A stretch of DNA of 64,000 nt, taken from the NCBI RefSeq assembly GCF_006476045.1, contig NZ_SRZY01000030.1:1-64000 (forward strand). Direction: 5' to 3'. Below, in pieces: positions 46,298-54,644 of this stretch. Below the pieces are notes generated by a model. The model did not search any database. It was not told the origin of the DNA and saw only the letters and a program-made list of their open reading frames with translations. The translations under genes were made by a program, and so were the position numbers. Position 1 is the stretch's first letter. Each line of letters opens with the position of its first letter. Source of the DNA: Sphingobacterium lumbrici. Its GTDB lineage: Bacteria > Bacteroidota > Bacteroidia > Sphingobacteriales > Sphingobacteriaceae.

Positions 46298-46333
46298 AAA
46301 AAAAAGGATACCCACACGTGGATATCCTTTTTT
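46298..46333 (-). terminator. Terminator of the tRNA-Asp cluster
   Basis: Arms around AAAAGGATACCCAC/GTGGATATCCTTTT pair with one mismatch and are followed by a T run on the minus strand, four bases after the last tRNA. Confidence 0.78.
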
Positions 46334-46337
46334 GAAG

Positions 46338-46411
46338 CGGTCTGGACGGGACTCGAACCCGCGACCCCATGCGTGACAGGCATGTATTCTAACCAGCTGA
46401 ACTACCAGACC
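46338..46411 (-). tRNA. tRNA-Asp (anticodon GTC), copy 3
   Basis: Full cloverleaf with acceptor arms GGTCTGG/CCAGACC; anticodon loop CTGTCAC in stem CATGC/GCATG gives GTC. CCA is not encoded. Last of three identical copies in transcription order. Confidence 0.96.
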
Positions 46412-46438
46412 TAAGATTGAATTTTAAAAAGAAATTAG

Positions 46439-46512
46439 CGGTCTGGACGGGACTCGAACCCGCGACCCCATGCGTGACAGGCATGTATTCTAACCAGCTG
46501 AACTACCAGACC
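46439..46512 (-). tRNA. tRNA-Asp (anticodon GTC), copy 2
   Basis: Identical in sequence to its neighbours, 27 bases upstream of copy 3 in transcription order; same cloverleaf and anticodon loop CTGTCAC. Confidence 0.96.
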
Positions 46513-46572
46513 TAAAATCCTTTTAATCTTTTTTAAGAACGTTTGAAAGCTAAATCTTTCTCTTTTTTGAAG

Positions 46573-46646
46573 CGGTCTGGACGGGACTCGAACCCGCGAC
46601 CCCATGCGTGACAGGCATGTATTCTAACCAGCTGAACTACCAGACC
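46573..46646 (-). tRNA. tRNA-Asp (anticodon GTC), copy 1
   Basis: First of three identical tRNA-Asp genes, 60 bases before copy 2. A perfect TATATTTG box lies about 25 bases upstream, so the cluster should have its own promoter beyond prfA. Confidence 0.96.
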
Positions 46647-46671
46647 TCAACCCTTCTTGTTAGAAGGTGTG

Positions 46672-46703
46672 CAAATATAGCGCTATTTTCTAATAAACCT
46701 AAA
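46672..46703 (-). promoter_or_regulatory. Promoter of tRNA-Asp cluster
   Basis: The minus strand has TATATTTG (46672-46679), a perfect -7 box; the upstream box is a weak TTTAGG 18 bases further. It lies between the prfA stop and the first tRNA. Confidence 0.55.
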
Positions 46704-46719
46704 TTTTTTTAAAAAAATC

Positions 46720-47793
46720 TTAGTCTACGGTACCGTCTTTCATCTTTTCCGCGTTCTCAGCAAACTGTAATGCATCGATAATATCCTGAATATCACCATC
46801 CAAAATAGCCGGCAAATTGTATGTTGTCAATCCAATTCTATGCTCTGTAAATCTTCCTTGGGGAAAATTATAGGTCCGGATTTTTGCAGAACGATCGCCC
46901 GTCGAAACCAATGTCTTCCTCCGAGCTGCAATATCGCCATTCTTTTTATTCAGTTCGATTTCATAAAGTTTGGTACGAAGCATTTCCATTGCCAGTTCAC
47001 GGTTCGCTAATTGCGAACGTTCCACCTGACATACGACTACAATACCAGAAGGCTTATGCGTCAATTGCACTTTAGTTTCTACTTTGTTGACATTCTGTCC
47101 ACCTGCTCCTCCGGAACGGGAAGTCTGCAACTCGACATCAGCCGGGTTGATCTCCACGTCTACTTCTTCAGCTTCGGGTAAAACCGCAACAGAAGCAGCG
47201 GAAGTATGCACACGACCCTGTGTTTCGGTGTCCGGAACACGTTGTACACGGTGCACGCCTGATTCATATTTTAGCTGGCCGTAAACATCTTCACCAATTA
47301 CCTTCAAAATCACCTCTTTGTAACCACCAGAAGTTCCTTCTGTTACATCCATTACTTCATTTCGCCATCCTTTAGTCTCGAAGAACCGTGTATACATACG
47401 GTATAGGTCACCGGCAAATAAAGCAGCTTCATCACCTCCTGTACCGCCACGGATTTCAATTATCGCGTTTTTAGCATCTTCCGGATCCTTAGGAATAAGC
47501 ATCAATCGTATCTCCTCTTCTTTTTCTTCCTTTTGAACAAAAAGAAGATCCTGCTCTTCTTTTGCCATCTCCCGAAGTTCCTGGTCTTTTTCGTTGGAGA
47601 GGATATCTTTATTCGTATCGATATTGCTAACAATGTTTCTATAGATATGGTATTGATCTACGATTTTGCCGAGGTCTTTATATTCCTTATTTAATTTAGC
47701 AAAACGCTTCATATCGTTGATGGTTTCCGGGTTGCTTAATTCAGCTTCCACCTCTTCCCATCGTTCTTTAATGGCTTGTAATTTTTCTAACAT
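46720..47793 (-). CDS. prfA: Peptide chain release factor 1
   Basis: RF1 ends translation at UAA and UAG. The 357-residue protein has the catalytic GGQ at 231-233 within [11 protein letters not shown] and, at the stop-codon recognition site, the tripeptide PDT (187-189) in [10 protein letters not shown]. The P-x-T form, not the SPF of RF2, identifies RF1. No in-frame stop or frameshift site occurs. A TACTTTTG box lies about 41 bases upstream. Three tRNA-Asp genes follow on the same strand, with their own promoter. Confidence 0.97.
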   Translation of the reverse strand: MLEKLQAIKERWEEVEAELSNPETINDMKRFAKLNKEYKDLGKIVDQYHIYRNIVSNIDTNKDILSNEKDQELREMAKEEQDLLFVQKEEKEEEIRLMLIPKDPEDAKNAIIEIRGGTGGDEAALFAGDLYRMYTRFFETKGWRNEVMDVTEGTSGGYKEVILKVIGEDVYGQLKYESGVHRVQRVPDTETQGRVHTSAASVAVLPEAEEVDVEINPADVELQTSRSGGAGGQNVNKVETKVQLTHKPSGIVVVCQVERSQLANRELAMEMLRTKLYEIELNKKNGDIAARRKTLVSTGDRSAKIRTYNFPQGRFTEHRIGLTTYNLPAILDGDIQDIIDALQFAENAEKMKDGTVD

Positions 47794-47833
47794 AATACTT
47801 TAACTAGGGGGCATATAAGCCCATTAGGGAGTA

Positions 47834-47841
47834 CAAAAGTA
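47834..47841 (-). promoter_or_regulatory. Possible -7 box of prfA
   Basis: The minus strand reads TACTTTTG, a perfect TAnnTTTG, about 40 bases before the prfA start. The upstream TTG box is not convincing. Confidence 0.4.
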
Positions 47842-47873
47842 CTTAAAATTTATGTTATAGAAAGAAGTAATTT

Positions 47874-48203
47874 CTAATGGCTTGAAACAACTTTAAGCCC
47901 CACGATCGAAGCTATTAATGTAAAAATAAAAAACACTCGCCAGAAGTCCGCAGGCTCTTTAAAAAAGATGATCCCCATCAATACCGTTCCTACAGCACCA
48001 ATCCCCGTCCATATAGCATACGCTGTACCTAGCGGCAATGTTTGTGTCGCCTTTATCAATAAAGCCATGCTGACAAACAGGGAGATAATAAACCCTCCGT
48101 ACCACAGGTACATTATTGCACCGGAACTTTCTTTAGCTTTACCAAGGCATGTTGTAAAACCGACTTCAAATAATCCAGCAATAATCAGTATAATCCAATT
48201 CAT
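47874..48203 (-). CDS. SMR-family exporter, Gdx/SugE type
   Basis: The 109-residue protein has four membrane helices. The essential glutamate is in AGLFEVGF (E13) and the third helix carries GTAYAIWTGIGAVG, the SugE/Gdx form rather than that of EmrE. Gdx proteins export guanidinium ions, some SugE members quaternary ammonium compounds. No guanidine riboswitch is visible in the 55 bases upstream; the gene follows lpxH closely. SMR genes often occur in pairs, but no partner is adjacent. Confidence 0.88.
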   Translation of the reverse strand: MNWIILIIAGLFEVGFTTCLGKAKESSGAIMYLWYGGFIISLFVSMALLIKATQTLPLGTAYAIWTGIGAVGTVLMGIIFFKEPADFWRVFFIFTLIASIVGLKVVSSH

Positions 48204-48258
48204 AGCATATTTAATTACAAATTCGTTTGTTAATTACGAATTACGAATTGCTTTCTCA

Positions 48259-49008
48259 CTACTTCTCGTAATTCATCAATCGTAATTCTTCACCATCCCA
48301 TACCGCATACGTTAAATAGTTGATCCACTCGCCTAAATTAATTATTTGCGTATTGTTACCCAATTTAATGTTATATGGAAAATGGCGATGTCCAAAAATC
48401 AGGTAATCGTAATGCTTTTTTGTAAGCAACTCTTTCCCATACTGAATAAGCCATTCGTTTTCCTCTCCAAGGAACTTCTCTTCTGCGCTGCTTGCGGCTC
48501 TGCTGTGTTTAGACCAACGCTGTGCTATTCCAATCCCCAAATTTGGATGAAGCCGAGCAAAAAGCCATTGACAAGCCTTGCTTCGAAATATTTTTTTCAG
48601 AAACTTATAGTTGTGGTCGCCGGGGCCTAATCCATCACCGTGATGAATATAGAAACTTTTTCCGTTGAGGTTTAATTCCAATTCATCCGAAATAATAGTA
48701 GCACCTAATTCCTGTTCTAAATAGCCGAACATCCACATGTCGTGGTTGCCCTTAAACAGCGTGATTTTAACACCCAGATCGGCCAGCTCCGCCAGCTTAC
48801 CCAAAAACCGAATATAGCCTTTGGGAACAACTGTGGCATATTCAAACCAAAAATCAAAAATATCACCCACCAAATATAATTCTGCCGCATCAGACTTAAT
48901 CGAATCCAGCCAGGAGACAATGGAACGTTCCCTTTGTTTAGAAGATTCATACGGATATGATCCTAAATGAAAATCTGAAGCAAAATATATGTGATTACGA
49001 ATAGACAT
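48259..49008 (-). CDS. lpxH: UDP-2,3-diacylglucosamine diphosphatase
   Basis: LpxH hydrolyses UDP-2,3-diacylglucosamine to lipid X in lipid A synthesis at the inner membrane. The protein, about 249 residues from ATG 49008 (MSIRNHIYFASDFH), has the calcineurin-like metal motifs SDFHLG, GDIFDFW, GNHD and HHGDGLGPGD, and GHRHFP near the end. An in-frame ATG six codons upstream is less likely. Together with LptD it shows that the organism makes lipid A-type outer membrane. Confidence 0.93.
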   Translation of the reverse strand: MSIRNHIYFASDFHLGSYPYESSKQRERSIVSWLDSIKSDAAELYLVGDIFDFWFEYATVVPKGYIRFLGKLAELADLGVKITLFKGNHDMWMFGYLEQELGATIISDELELNLNGKSFYIHHGDGLGPGDHNYKFLKKIFRSKACQWLFARLHPNLGIGIAQRWSKHSRAASSAEEKFLGEENEWLIQYGKELLTKKHYDYLIFGHRHFPYNIKLGNNTQIINLGEWINYLTYAVWDGEELRLMNYEK

Positions 49009-49074
49009 CTTTGCGAAGCTAGGCAATTGCCGCGAATTTTCAAACTTTGGAATAGCAGAAGGAGATCACTAACA

Positions 49075-49101
49075 AAAGAGGGCGCACACTGCGCCCTCTT
49101 T
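49075..49101 (-). terminator. Terminator at end of the xylose block
   Basis: Twelve-base GC-rich perfect arms (49075-49086, 49090-49101) with a three-base loop follow xylA by nine bases and end the minus-strand catabolic run. Confidence 0.82.
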
Positions 49102-49109
49102 CATATTTA

Positions 49110-50438
49110 TCAAATATATCTATTGATCAGGTTTTCTAAATACTCCTGTCTTCCGCTTCGTACTTCAGGTTCACCGTGCTCTATTGCATATTCACGCAGG
49201 TCTTCCAAGCTCAGTTTCCCGGCTTCAAATTCCTTTCCTTTACCACTATCAAAAGACACATACCTTTCCGTCCTTATCTTTTTATATTCTGAGCCTTCCA
49301 GGATTTGGTCAGCTATAATGAGAGCACGCGCAAACATATCCATTCCACCGATATGGGCATAGAACAGATCAGCCGGATCGGTCGAGTTTCTGCGGATCTT
49401 CGCATCAAAATTAATACCACCACCTTGCAAACCACCACTTCCGTGAATAATCAGCATAGACTCTACAATCTCATTGATATTATTTGGAAATTGATCGGTA
49501 TCCCAACCATTTTGGTAATCACCTCTGTTAGCATCTATAGACCCAAGCATTCCGGCATCTGCGGCAACCTGAAGCTCATGCTGAAAAGTATGCCCTGCAA
49601 GTGTTGCATGGTTCACTTCCAAGTTGAGTTTAAAGTCATTCAGCAGGTCATATTTCTGAAGAAAGCCAAGTACCGTTGCCGAATCGTAATCGTACTGATG
49701 CTTTGTCGGCTCACAAGGTTTAGGCTCGATGAAAAACGTTCCTTTAAAACCATTCTTACGGGCGTAATCCTTCGCTGTATGCAGAAATCTGGCCAGATGT
49801 TCCTGTTCGCGCTTCATATCCGTGTTGAGCAAAGACATATAGCCTTCGCGTCCACCCCAGAACACATAATTCTCTCCTCCAAGCTGGATGGTTGCATCCA
49901 GGGCTGTCTTTACCTGTGCGGCACCGTGGGTCAGTACATGGAAATCAGGATTTGTAGCAGCGCCGTTCATATATCGCCTGTGCGAAAACAAATTAGCAGT
50001 TCCCCACAATAACTTTATCCCGGTTTCCTGCTGCTTTACTTTAGCATAATCCACCATGACCTGCATCCTTCGCTCATTTTCTTTGATATCATTGCCATGA
50101 TCTACTACATCGGTATCATGAAAACAGTAATAAGGAATATCCATCTTAGTCAGAAATTCAAATGCGGCATCCATCTTATCCTTTGCACGTGCTATCGGAT
50201 CATCTTGAACATCCCATGGGAAAATATGTGTCGCACCGCCAAATGGATCTCCTCCATTTCCACAGAACGAATGCCAGTATGCACCTGCAAAGCGCAGGTG
50301 ATCTTTTAAGGTCTTCCCCGCAACCATCCTTTCAGGATCATACCACCTAAAAGCAAGCGGATTGTCAGTTCCTAAACCTTCAAATTTAATTTTTTCAATT
50401 CCTTTAAAATATTCGCTTTCAGCACTAGCCTTTGTCAT
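49110..50438 (-). CDS. xylA: Xylose isomerase
   Basis: Xylose isomerase converts D-xylose to D-xylulose. The 442-residue protein is of the long (class II) type. Active-site residues are visible in [10 protein letters not shown] (catalytic His and Asp), the VFWGGREGY tryptophan region, the metal-ligand segment [34 protein letters not shown] and [17 protein letters not shown]. It is the last gene of the xylB-transporter-xylA run, 26 bases behind the transporter, and ends at a strong terminator. Confidence 0.98.
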   Translation of the reverse strand: MTKASAESEYFKGIEKIKFEGLGTDNPLAFRWYDPERMVAGKTLKDHLRFAGAYWHSFCGNGGDPFGGATHIFPWDVQDDPIARAKDKMDAAFEFLTKMDIPYYCFHDTDVVDHGNDIKENERRMQVMVDYAKVKQQETGIKLLWGTANLFSHRRYMNGAATNPDFHVLTHGAAQVKTALDATIQLGGENYVFWGGREGYMSLLNTDMKREQEHLARFLHTAKDYARKNGFKGTFFIEPKPCEPTKHQYDYDSATVLGFLQKYDLLNDFKLNLEVNHATLAGHTFQHELQVAADAGMLGSIDANRGDYQNGWDTDQFPNNINEIVESMLIIHGSGGLQGGGINFDAKIRRNSTDPADLFYAHIGGMDMFARALIIADQILEGSEYKKIRTERYVSFDSGKGKEFEAGKLSLEDLREYAIEHGEPEVRSGRQEYLENLINRYI

Positions 50439-50464
50439 ATAATATAGTATTATTTGTTCGATGA

Positions 50465-51733
50465 TTAATTAACAACTTGTTTAGCTCTTTTTGACCGCAT
50501 ATAAATCACCAGTCCACCGAAAGCTACGATCAGCACAATAGGAATGACTAATGTAGCCTGCAATACTTCAGGTCCGGCCAAGTTTTTAGCTTGAGCCAGG
50601 GCGAGCGAAGCTGTCGATCCTTCCGGTGCTTTTGAATACGCATCGAGAGTAGCATCTGCAGGTAAGTGTTTAACGATGAGGTCATCGTAAAAACCACCCA
50701 TAAAAATGGTATAAATGGAAACAGCAAACATCCCGGCACCCCCCATCAGATTTAACCCTAATGCACCTGATTTGGGAATATTTTCAGCAACAAAGCCGAT
50801 CATGGTAGGCCAGAAATAACAAACACCTATTCCAAAAATAACTGCTGCAAAAAAGATAGAATTGCCCGTCATCGTGCTCAGCATATACAGTCCGGCAGCT
50901 GCAAATATCGCAGAAAGCAGCAATACACCCTGCGGAGCCAGGCGGTGAACAACAGGCTCCGCAAAGCCACGTCCGATAACCATAATCCCGGTGGTAAGCG
51001 TCAGTAGTAAAATAGCATTATCTGTTACATTTTTAAGAAGGAGGCCTATCCATTGTCCGGTAAACAATTCAGTAATAGCTGTTCCGAACATACATATAAA
51101 CATAAAGATAAATAAAGGCGAGAATACGGCTTTGTACATATCGGCGTTTGAATAACCCGAAGAAACCCTTTCTGTAACCGGAAAATCGAGTTTCGAAAAC
51201 AGATACCCGTAAATTATAGTCGGGATAAGCATCATGGCAACCTGTATTTTCCAACCCAGACCTACATGGATGAAAAAGGTAACCAGCAAGGTTCCGATTA
51301 CAATACCGCCCGGGAACCATAGATGGAAATAATTCAAGCGTGTAGTTTTGTTTTTAGGATACAAAGCCGCGACAAGAGGATTACATGCCGCTTCTACAGT
51401 TCCGTTTGCAATACCAATGAGCAAAGTCGAGAAAAACAGCGTCCAGTACCCTTGTGCAAAAATAGTAAGTACAATACCTGCAAGATGAAAAACAAAGGCC
51501 AAAACCAGTAAGCGTTTCATCCCAATAGCATCTACAATAAATCCTCCGACAACAATCGCTAATGGGAATCCCCAGAATGCTGTTGCAGTAATGGTGCCCA
51601 ATTGTGTTGCATTTAACTGAAAATCGATACCAAGCTGATTCATCATCCCGGCACGAATACCGAAAGAAAGCGAGGTTACGAGTAAAGCCAGGCAGCTTGC
51701 CCAGAATAATTTAGTGGTTTGAATGTTAGACAT
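50465..51733 (-). CDS. MFS sugar transporter, probably for xylose
   Basis: The 422-residue major-facilitator protein has twelve hydrophobic segments. The first loop contains [14 protein letters not shown], the MFS signature. It is not related in an obvious way to the XylE family; similar proteins are found between xylA and xylB in other Bacteroidota, so xylose import is the likely role. It lies 44 bases after xylB and 26 bases before xylA. Confidence 0.85.
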   Translation of the reverse strand: MSNIQTTKLFWASCLALLVTSLSFGIRAGMMNQLGIDFQLNATQLGTITATAFWGFPLAIVVGGFIVDAIGMKRLLVLAFVFHLAGIVLTIFAQGYWTLFFSTLLIGIANGTVEAACNPLVAALYPKNKTTRLNYFHLWFPGGIVIGTLLVTFFIHVGLGWKIQVAMMLIPTIIYGYLFSKLDFPVTERVSSGYSNADMYKAVFSPLFIFMFICMFGTAITELFTGQWIGLLLKNVTDNAILLLTLTTGIMVIGRGFAEPVVHRLAPQGVLLLSAIFAAAGLYMLSTMTGNSIFFAAVIFGIGVCYFWPTMIGFVAENIPKSGALGLNLMGGAGMFAVSIYTIFMGGFYDDLIVKHLPADATLDAYSKAPEGSTASLALAQAKNLAGPEVLQATLVIPIVLIVAFGGLVIYMRSKRAKQVVN

Positions 51734-51777
51734 ATATTTGGTTTTTAGTTTAATTTACATGTATTAGTTCCGGAGTG

Positions 51778-53250
51778 TTAAAATTGCTTTTCAAGCAAAT
51801 CTTTCCAATCCAGGTAGTACTCCTCCAGATCTATCCCATCAGGCTCTATTAATTTTACCGGCTTTTTATTTACAAATGCTTCGTCTACAGCATGAAATAC
51901 GTCGGCGCCAAGTCCTGCACCTATTGCTGCCCCGTAGCTGCCATCATTTTCATAAAGTTCCACAGGCACACCGGTAATATTTACAAAACTCTGCGTAAAC
52001 ACCTCACTTAAAAAGAGATTAGCACGTCCTGCCCTGATGATTTCAGGTTTCATATCGTTTTCCTTCAAAATATCGAGCCCGTATCGGAAAGCAAATGCTA
52101 TCCCCTCCTGCACCGCACGGTAAATATGCGATTTGGTATGCTGATTAAGGTCGAGATGATGAAAATGAGCACCCACAAGTCTGTTGTTCAGCATCCTTTC
52201 GGCACCATTGCCAAATGGCAATATGCGCAGACCATTGCTCCCGGCCGCAATACCCTCGGCGGCTTTATTTATCTGATCGTAGCTGATAACATCTCCAAAA
52301 TTGGCTTTAGTCCATCGGTTCATACTACCGGCCCCGTTTATACACAGCAGTACACCGAGTCGTTGCTCCTCGGCGCTGTGATTAACATGGGCGAAAGTAT
52401 TGACACGGGAGCCCTTATCGCAAACCAGCCGATCTGTAACACCATAAATAACACCTGATGTCCCTGCTGTTGCAGCAACTTCTCCCGGCCTTGTTACATT
52501 AAGTGAAAGTGCGTTATTGGGTTGATCTCCCGACTTATATGCTACAGGTATCCCTGACTTTAACCCCAGGAGCTCTGCTATAGATTTCAACAATGTCCCG
52601 TGTGATGAAAAAACAGGTCTTATCTGCGGAATCATGGAATAGTCGAACCCAAAATAAGTCATCACATCATCTGAAAGTCCATTCTTTTTAAAATCCCAAA
52701 AGATCCCTTCTGATAAAGCAGAACTGCTTGTCGTGATTTCTCCCGTTAGTTTCATGGCAATAAAATCACCCGGCAACATCAGCTTATCGATTTTAGCGTA
52801 CAATTCAGGTTCATTTCTTTTCACCCAGGCGAGCTTGGCCGCTGTAAAGTTACCCGGTGAATTGAGTAATCTTTCCTGCAAACAGGCTTCACCAAGTATA
52901 GCACCAGCTTCCGCTCCTATTCCAACAGCCCGACTATCGCACCATATAATACTGTTCCTTAAACTGTTTTGATCTTTATCAACCACTACCAGTCCGTGCA
53001 TCTGATAGGCAATTCCTATCGCTGCAATATCTGCCGGGTTATAAGCATGCTGCTGATTACAAATCAAGATAGCCTGTTGCAGATGGCTCCACCACATTTC
53101 CGGTGATTGCTCTGCCCAGCCACTTTGCAGACTAATGATCTCCGACTCAACCGGAGGATAGCTTGATGTACCGATAATAGCACCCGAAGAGGCATCTACT
53201 ACAGATATTTTAATGGATGACGTACCTAAATCAATACCGAGTAATAACAT
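51778..53250 (-). CDS. xylB: Xylulokinase (FGGY family)
   Basis: Xylulokinase phosphorylates D-xylulose, feeding the pentose phosphate pathway. The 490-residue protein begins LLGIDLGTSSIKISVVD, the FGGY phosphate-binding loop, has the QMHGLVVVD segment and the ATAGTSGVIYG loop of the C-terminal half, and ends with the usual IGAGLGADVF region. It opens the xyl operon. No regulator such as XylR is adjacent, and only 70 bases separate it from the upstream glycosidase, so it may be read through from there. Confidence 0.95.
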   Translation of the reverse strand: MLLLGIDLGTSSIKISVVDASSGAIIGTSSYPPVESEIISLQSGWAEQSPEMWWSHLQQAILICNQQHAYNPADIAAIGIAYQMHGLVVVDKDQNSLRNSIIWCDSRAVGIGAEAGAILGEACLQERLLNSPGNFTAAKLAWVKRNEPELYAKIDKLMLPGDFIAMKLTGEITTSSSALSEGIFWDFKKNGLSDDVMTYFGFDYSMIPQIRPVFSSHGTLLKSIAELLGLKSGIPVAYKSGDQPNNALSLNVTRPGEVAATAGTSGVIYGVTDRLVCDKGSRVNTFAHVNHSAEEQRLGVLLCINGAGSMNRWTKANFGDVISYDQINKAAEGIAAGSNGLRILPFGNGAERMLNNRLVGAHFHHLDLNQHTKSHIYRAVQEGIAFAFRYGLDILKENDMKPEIIRAGRANLFLSEVFTQSFVNITGVPVELYENDGSYGAAIGAGLGADVFHAVDEAFVNKKPVKLIEPDGIDLEEYYLDWKDLLEKQF

Positions 53251-53320
53251 TTATTTGGTTGTTTGAAAGATGAAGTTAAGCAAATAATCAATTTATGTCC
53301 TCAAATAAAATGACATTTTT

Positions 53321-54616
53321 TTAATTATCTTTTATTTTTTCAAACATAGTAATCGCTGTAAACAATACACCGGCCTCTCCTCTAAACGTACCGGATCCTC
53401 TTGGTTCGTTATCTACCGAATACCATTCGTAGAAACCATTATTGTCTTTCACCCGTTTTACCATAGGAAGTATCTGTTCGTAGGCTTCTTTAATAAATCC
53501 ATATTTGATCAATTGCTGAATCGTTCTTCCTCCAAACCAAGTCCAGTCACCCCCATTTTGGTAACTGTATTCCGGATTCATGATTTGGTTCACAAAATAA
53601 CCATTAGGATAAGGAGGATAAAGTGTTAACCCTATAGAAGCCGCCCCCGCCTTTTTTACTCTTTTCACCATTTCATCCAATGAAGCTTTTACCTCCTTTT
53701 TGCTTAACAATCCCGCTTCCATGGCCACGGTAGTTCCTCCAAAATAGAAAATATTGTTCTCGTCAAAATCGGCCGGAAAAGGAGATCCGTCCAAATACAG
53801 ATGCGGAATAAATTTTTGTCTTTTGGAGTCCCAAAGATACTTACGACAGTTTTTAGCTATGCTGGCTTTAATTTTTCCCCATTTCGCTTTTGTTGATGGA
53901 ATCATTTCTATCATATTGTCCAACGCTACAATAAACATCGCATTATCATAAATATCACAGGCAAGATGTGTATTTTCGTCCATATCTACCCCATAGCCTG
54001 GTTCAGGCTGCACATCTCCCCAATCGGCAGTTGTAGCACCGATAATTAAACCATATTTCTGAGTATATCTTTGTTCCATCAGGAAATCCATAGCCCATTC
54101 CAATCTTTCGGCAACAGTTTTATCGCCTACATTTTCTGCTAAGATTGATTCATCCCCTGTCAATTGAATATACTTATAAACCGTCTGCACCAGAGAGGTT
54201 TCCTGATCGGTTTCGACCGTATTTTTATGTGCAGCATACCTCGGCTCTAATTTCGAATAAGAAAGATCTGTTTCCTCTGCACTGATATTTCTTTTAGGCG
54301 TATAACCGTCAATAATATTTCCGTCATCGCCCTGCATTCTAAAAAACACCAAAATATTCTCTTTAATATCTTCTGTTTTCATGACTTGTGCAGCCAATTC
54401 GATAAAGGTATTATAATCACGGATCCACACTTCACGGTAACCATCTCCGGCATTCACCCCGGTTTTCATCACCTCCAAAGCCTTGTCTTTCACAAAAGGA
54501 AAATAGACCTCACTTTGTGCTTTTGCGGCCAGGATTTTATCACCCTCCTTTTTCACTTGTGCCGCGCTTGTAAAAACAAATAATATAGCCAGCAACGCTG
54601 CGTAATAACTTTTCAT
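53321..54616 (-). CDS. Exported six-hairpin (alpha/alpha)6 glycosidase-like protein
   Basis: The 431-residue protein has a signal peptide (about 1-19, FTSA-AQ). Motifs REVWIRDYNTF, ETDQETSLVQTVYKYIQLTGD, TADWGDVQPEPG and WTWFGGRTIQQLIKYG fit six-hairpin glycosidases (the superfamily of GH15, GH37, GH63 and debranching enzymes), but I cannot name its family. The acidic residues in RDYNT and TADWGD are candidates for catalysis. It lies 28 bases downstream of the GH92 gene in a glycan-degrading run. Confidence 0.7.
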   Translation of the reverse strand: MKSYYAALLAILFVFTSAAQVKKEGDKILAAKAQSEVYFPFVKDKALEVMKTGVNAGDGYREVWIRDYNTFIELAAQVMKTEDIKENILVFFRMQGDDGNIIDGYTPKRNISAEETDLSYSKLEPRYAAHKNTVETDQETSLVQTVYKYIQLTGDESILAENVGDKTVAERLEWAMDFLMEQRYTQKYGLIIGATTADWGDVQPEPGYGVDMDENTHLACDIYDNAMFIVALDNMIEMIPSTKAKWGKIKASIAKNCRKYLWDSKRQKFIPHLYLDGSPFPADFDENNIFYFGGTTVAMEAGLLSKKEVKASLDEMVKRVKKAGAASIGLTLYPPYPNGYFVNQIMNPEYSYQNGGDWTWFGGRTIQQLIKYGFIKEAYEQILPMVKRVKDNNGFYEWYSVDNEPRGSGTFRGEAGVLFTAITMFEKIKDN

Positions 54617-54644
54617 TCTATTATATTTTTTATATATCTAAAAT

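Noticed and set aside
46338-46646. Three near-equal repeats resembling a CRISPR array
   Set aside because: The repeats are 74-base tRNA-Asp genes with cloverleaf structure; spacers differ in length (27 and 60).
46720-47793. Release factor 2 with programmed frameshift
   Set aside because: The recognition tripeptide is of P-x-T type and the frame is uninterrupted, so it is RF1.
48204-48258. Guanidine riboswitch before the Gdx/SugE-type exporter
   Set aside because: Only 55 bases lie between lpxH and the exporter, with AATTCGT direct repeats but none of the conserved riboswitch elements I know.
49305-50012. Plus-strand frame of 235 codons opposite xylA
   Set aside because: It lies wholly within the xylA coding sequence, has low-quality composition and no homologue that I recognise.
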